Shown piece by piece: positions 63,021 to 64,000 of a stretch of 64,000 bases of DNA. The position numbers were made by a program, and so were the translations under genes. The stretch is from Topomyia yanbarensis (Eukaryota > Arthropoda > Insecta > Diptera > Culicidae), in assembly GCF_030247195.1 (NCBI RefSeq), contig NC_080671.1:84566370-84630369 (forward strand), given 5' to 3'. Every line of letters starts with the position of its first letter. Within the stretch, counting starts at the first letter, position 1. The notes under the pieces are model-generated. The model had not been told where the DNA came from. It searched no databases and saw only the letters and a list, made by a program, of their open reading frames with translations.

Positions 63021-64000
63021 AGTGATCGATAAACTTATCAACCCGGAATCGCGCGAACAAACTAAAAACATCCGTAAATTATTGCTGCGCGATACCAAAT
63101 GAACTCGAAGCTCAGCAAAACATACCAGCAGTGGTTATTTACATTCCCCTCAAAACACGATCAACTAAGCTGTAGAAAATTCCAAACAATTCGACATAGT
63201 GGCTCTCCTATTTGTAAAGAAAAACAAAGCTTACCTTCGTTGTATCGCTGAACATGGGAATAAAAGGTAGGGTGATGTGCCTATTATGGCAGTAGAGCCT
63301 ATTGTGACCCTATTTCGTACCCCTTGGTTTCGAACCAAGTATATGAGATAATGACAATATCGATTTGGCTAAAACAGGTGTGCAAAAAAAGCTCAAGTTA
63401 TATTCTTTATTTGTTGTGCACATACGTATTCAGAACTATCCACTAAATCCAACTTTTAATTAAAACAAAATCACCTTATTGAAATATCTGCTAATCCGCC
63501 TCACTCGCGTAGTGAACCGAAACAGGACGCAACGGCGCTTAGCAAAATAAACACTTTCGAGCCAGCATTTACCGCCTCATATCTCGTTATTCCGGCACAA
63601 ATATATTAAATATTGCACTGATACATACCTTTATTTTAGCTGGAGAACCTTTTTACGATTATTTCACTTTAAAAGCACTCGTCAAACACTAGAATAGGCC
63701 TAGTGTTATAATAGGATAAAACTAAATACGGGGGTTCCTATTATTGGCATGTTTTGCTGATACACTACCACAATCAAAACCAACTTTTTGCATCCATCAT
63801 ACAGAAAAGAATCACCAGTGCGGCCAAACCAAAACATGAACTTGAAAACATAATGTTATGCAATTTCAGGTATAAGTAATCAATTATTTCAAGTTATTCA
63901 ACTAATTGTTGATCGCAGATATTTTATTTTCATCTGCACATACAATTTCGGGAGGAAGTAATGTGTGATGTGAACTTTATATTCCAGTTGTTAACTTTCG
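63021..64000. other. Intergenic DNA to window end
   Basis: GGTGATGTGCCTATTATGGC near 63271 and an ATAGGCC/CCTATTATTGGCA stretch near 63693-63750 could be decayed arms of one element, but orientation and ends do not match well. No gene. Confidence 0.35.

Overview
The window looks like nuclear DNA of a culicine mosquito, most likely Aedes. It is AT-rich, almost without genes, and built of nested transposable elements. The pointers are a LOA-clade (Lian-like) non-LTR retrotransposon with an RNase H domain, tRNA-derived SINEs of the Feilai type, a mariner-related transposase remnant resembling the mosquito DD37E group, and many long-inverted-repeat DNA elements. I see no bacterial-type operons, rRNA, functional tRNA or CRISPR array. 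All work was by eye, so boundaries away from target-site duplications (TSDs) are approximate.

Genes. Only one stretch looks like part of a working gene: a 195-bp minus-strand exon at 26167-26361 with good splice sites at both ends, inside a repeat-poor island (about 25.3-27.0 kb). It encodes 65 residues of a probably helical protein that I do not recognise. At 29.37-30.04 kb lies a decayed core-histone cluster: the H2B 3' end (-), most of H2A (+) and most of H4 (-), still in the canonical H2B-H2A-H4 orientation.

0-15 kb: several inverted-repeat elements, including a piggyBac-like MITE at TTAA split by a SINE (7174-7437), a second SINE with a 16-bp TSD (7864-8024), a short Transib-like element (8737-9549), a foldback element with 357-bp arms and an 11-bp TSD (10076-10991), and a minus-strand retroelement with a 14-bp TSD (13485-14283). 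15.5-21.5 kb: an inverted-repeat element carrying ~150-bp iterated units, split by a 4.8-kb LOA retrotransposon (16293-21098) whose endonuclease region holds a ~208-bp (TA)n tract. 22.4-25.2 kb: a 2.9-kb palindromic element at a TA target. 27.0-28.9 kb: a second Transib-like element. 30.7-36.3 kb: another palindromic element, a 305-bp MITE and a 1.6-kb A-rich, strand-asymmetric tract. 36.3-42.7 kb: mostly repeat-poor. 42.7-47.9 kb: two more LOA fragments, a long-arm foldback element and a Harbinger-like MITE. 50.1-60.3 kb: three Transib-like elements in close series, one carrying nested insertions and a six-fold GTAACGTGACAGA repeat. 60.4-61.4 kb: a cluster of a GGGGAGACTTGACCAAG motif. 62.1-63.0 kb: a broken mariner-type transposase.

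The most notable result is a set of five elements (8737-9549, 27011-28879, 50096-51456, 52651-56798, 58717-60327) that end in CACAGTG (four) or CACGGTG (one), each with an exact 5-bp TSD (CATTG, GTGTT, CAGTG, CAATG, CAACA). This is the signature of Transib, the superfamily related to RAG1; CACAGTG is also the heptamer of V(D)J recombination signals. None carries a visible transposase, and at least three share a related internal module.
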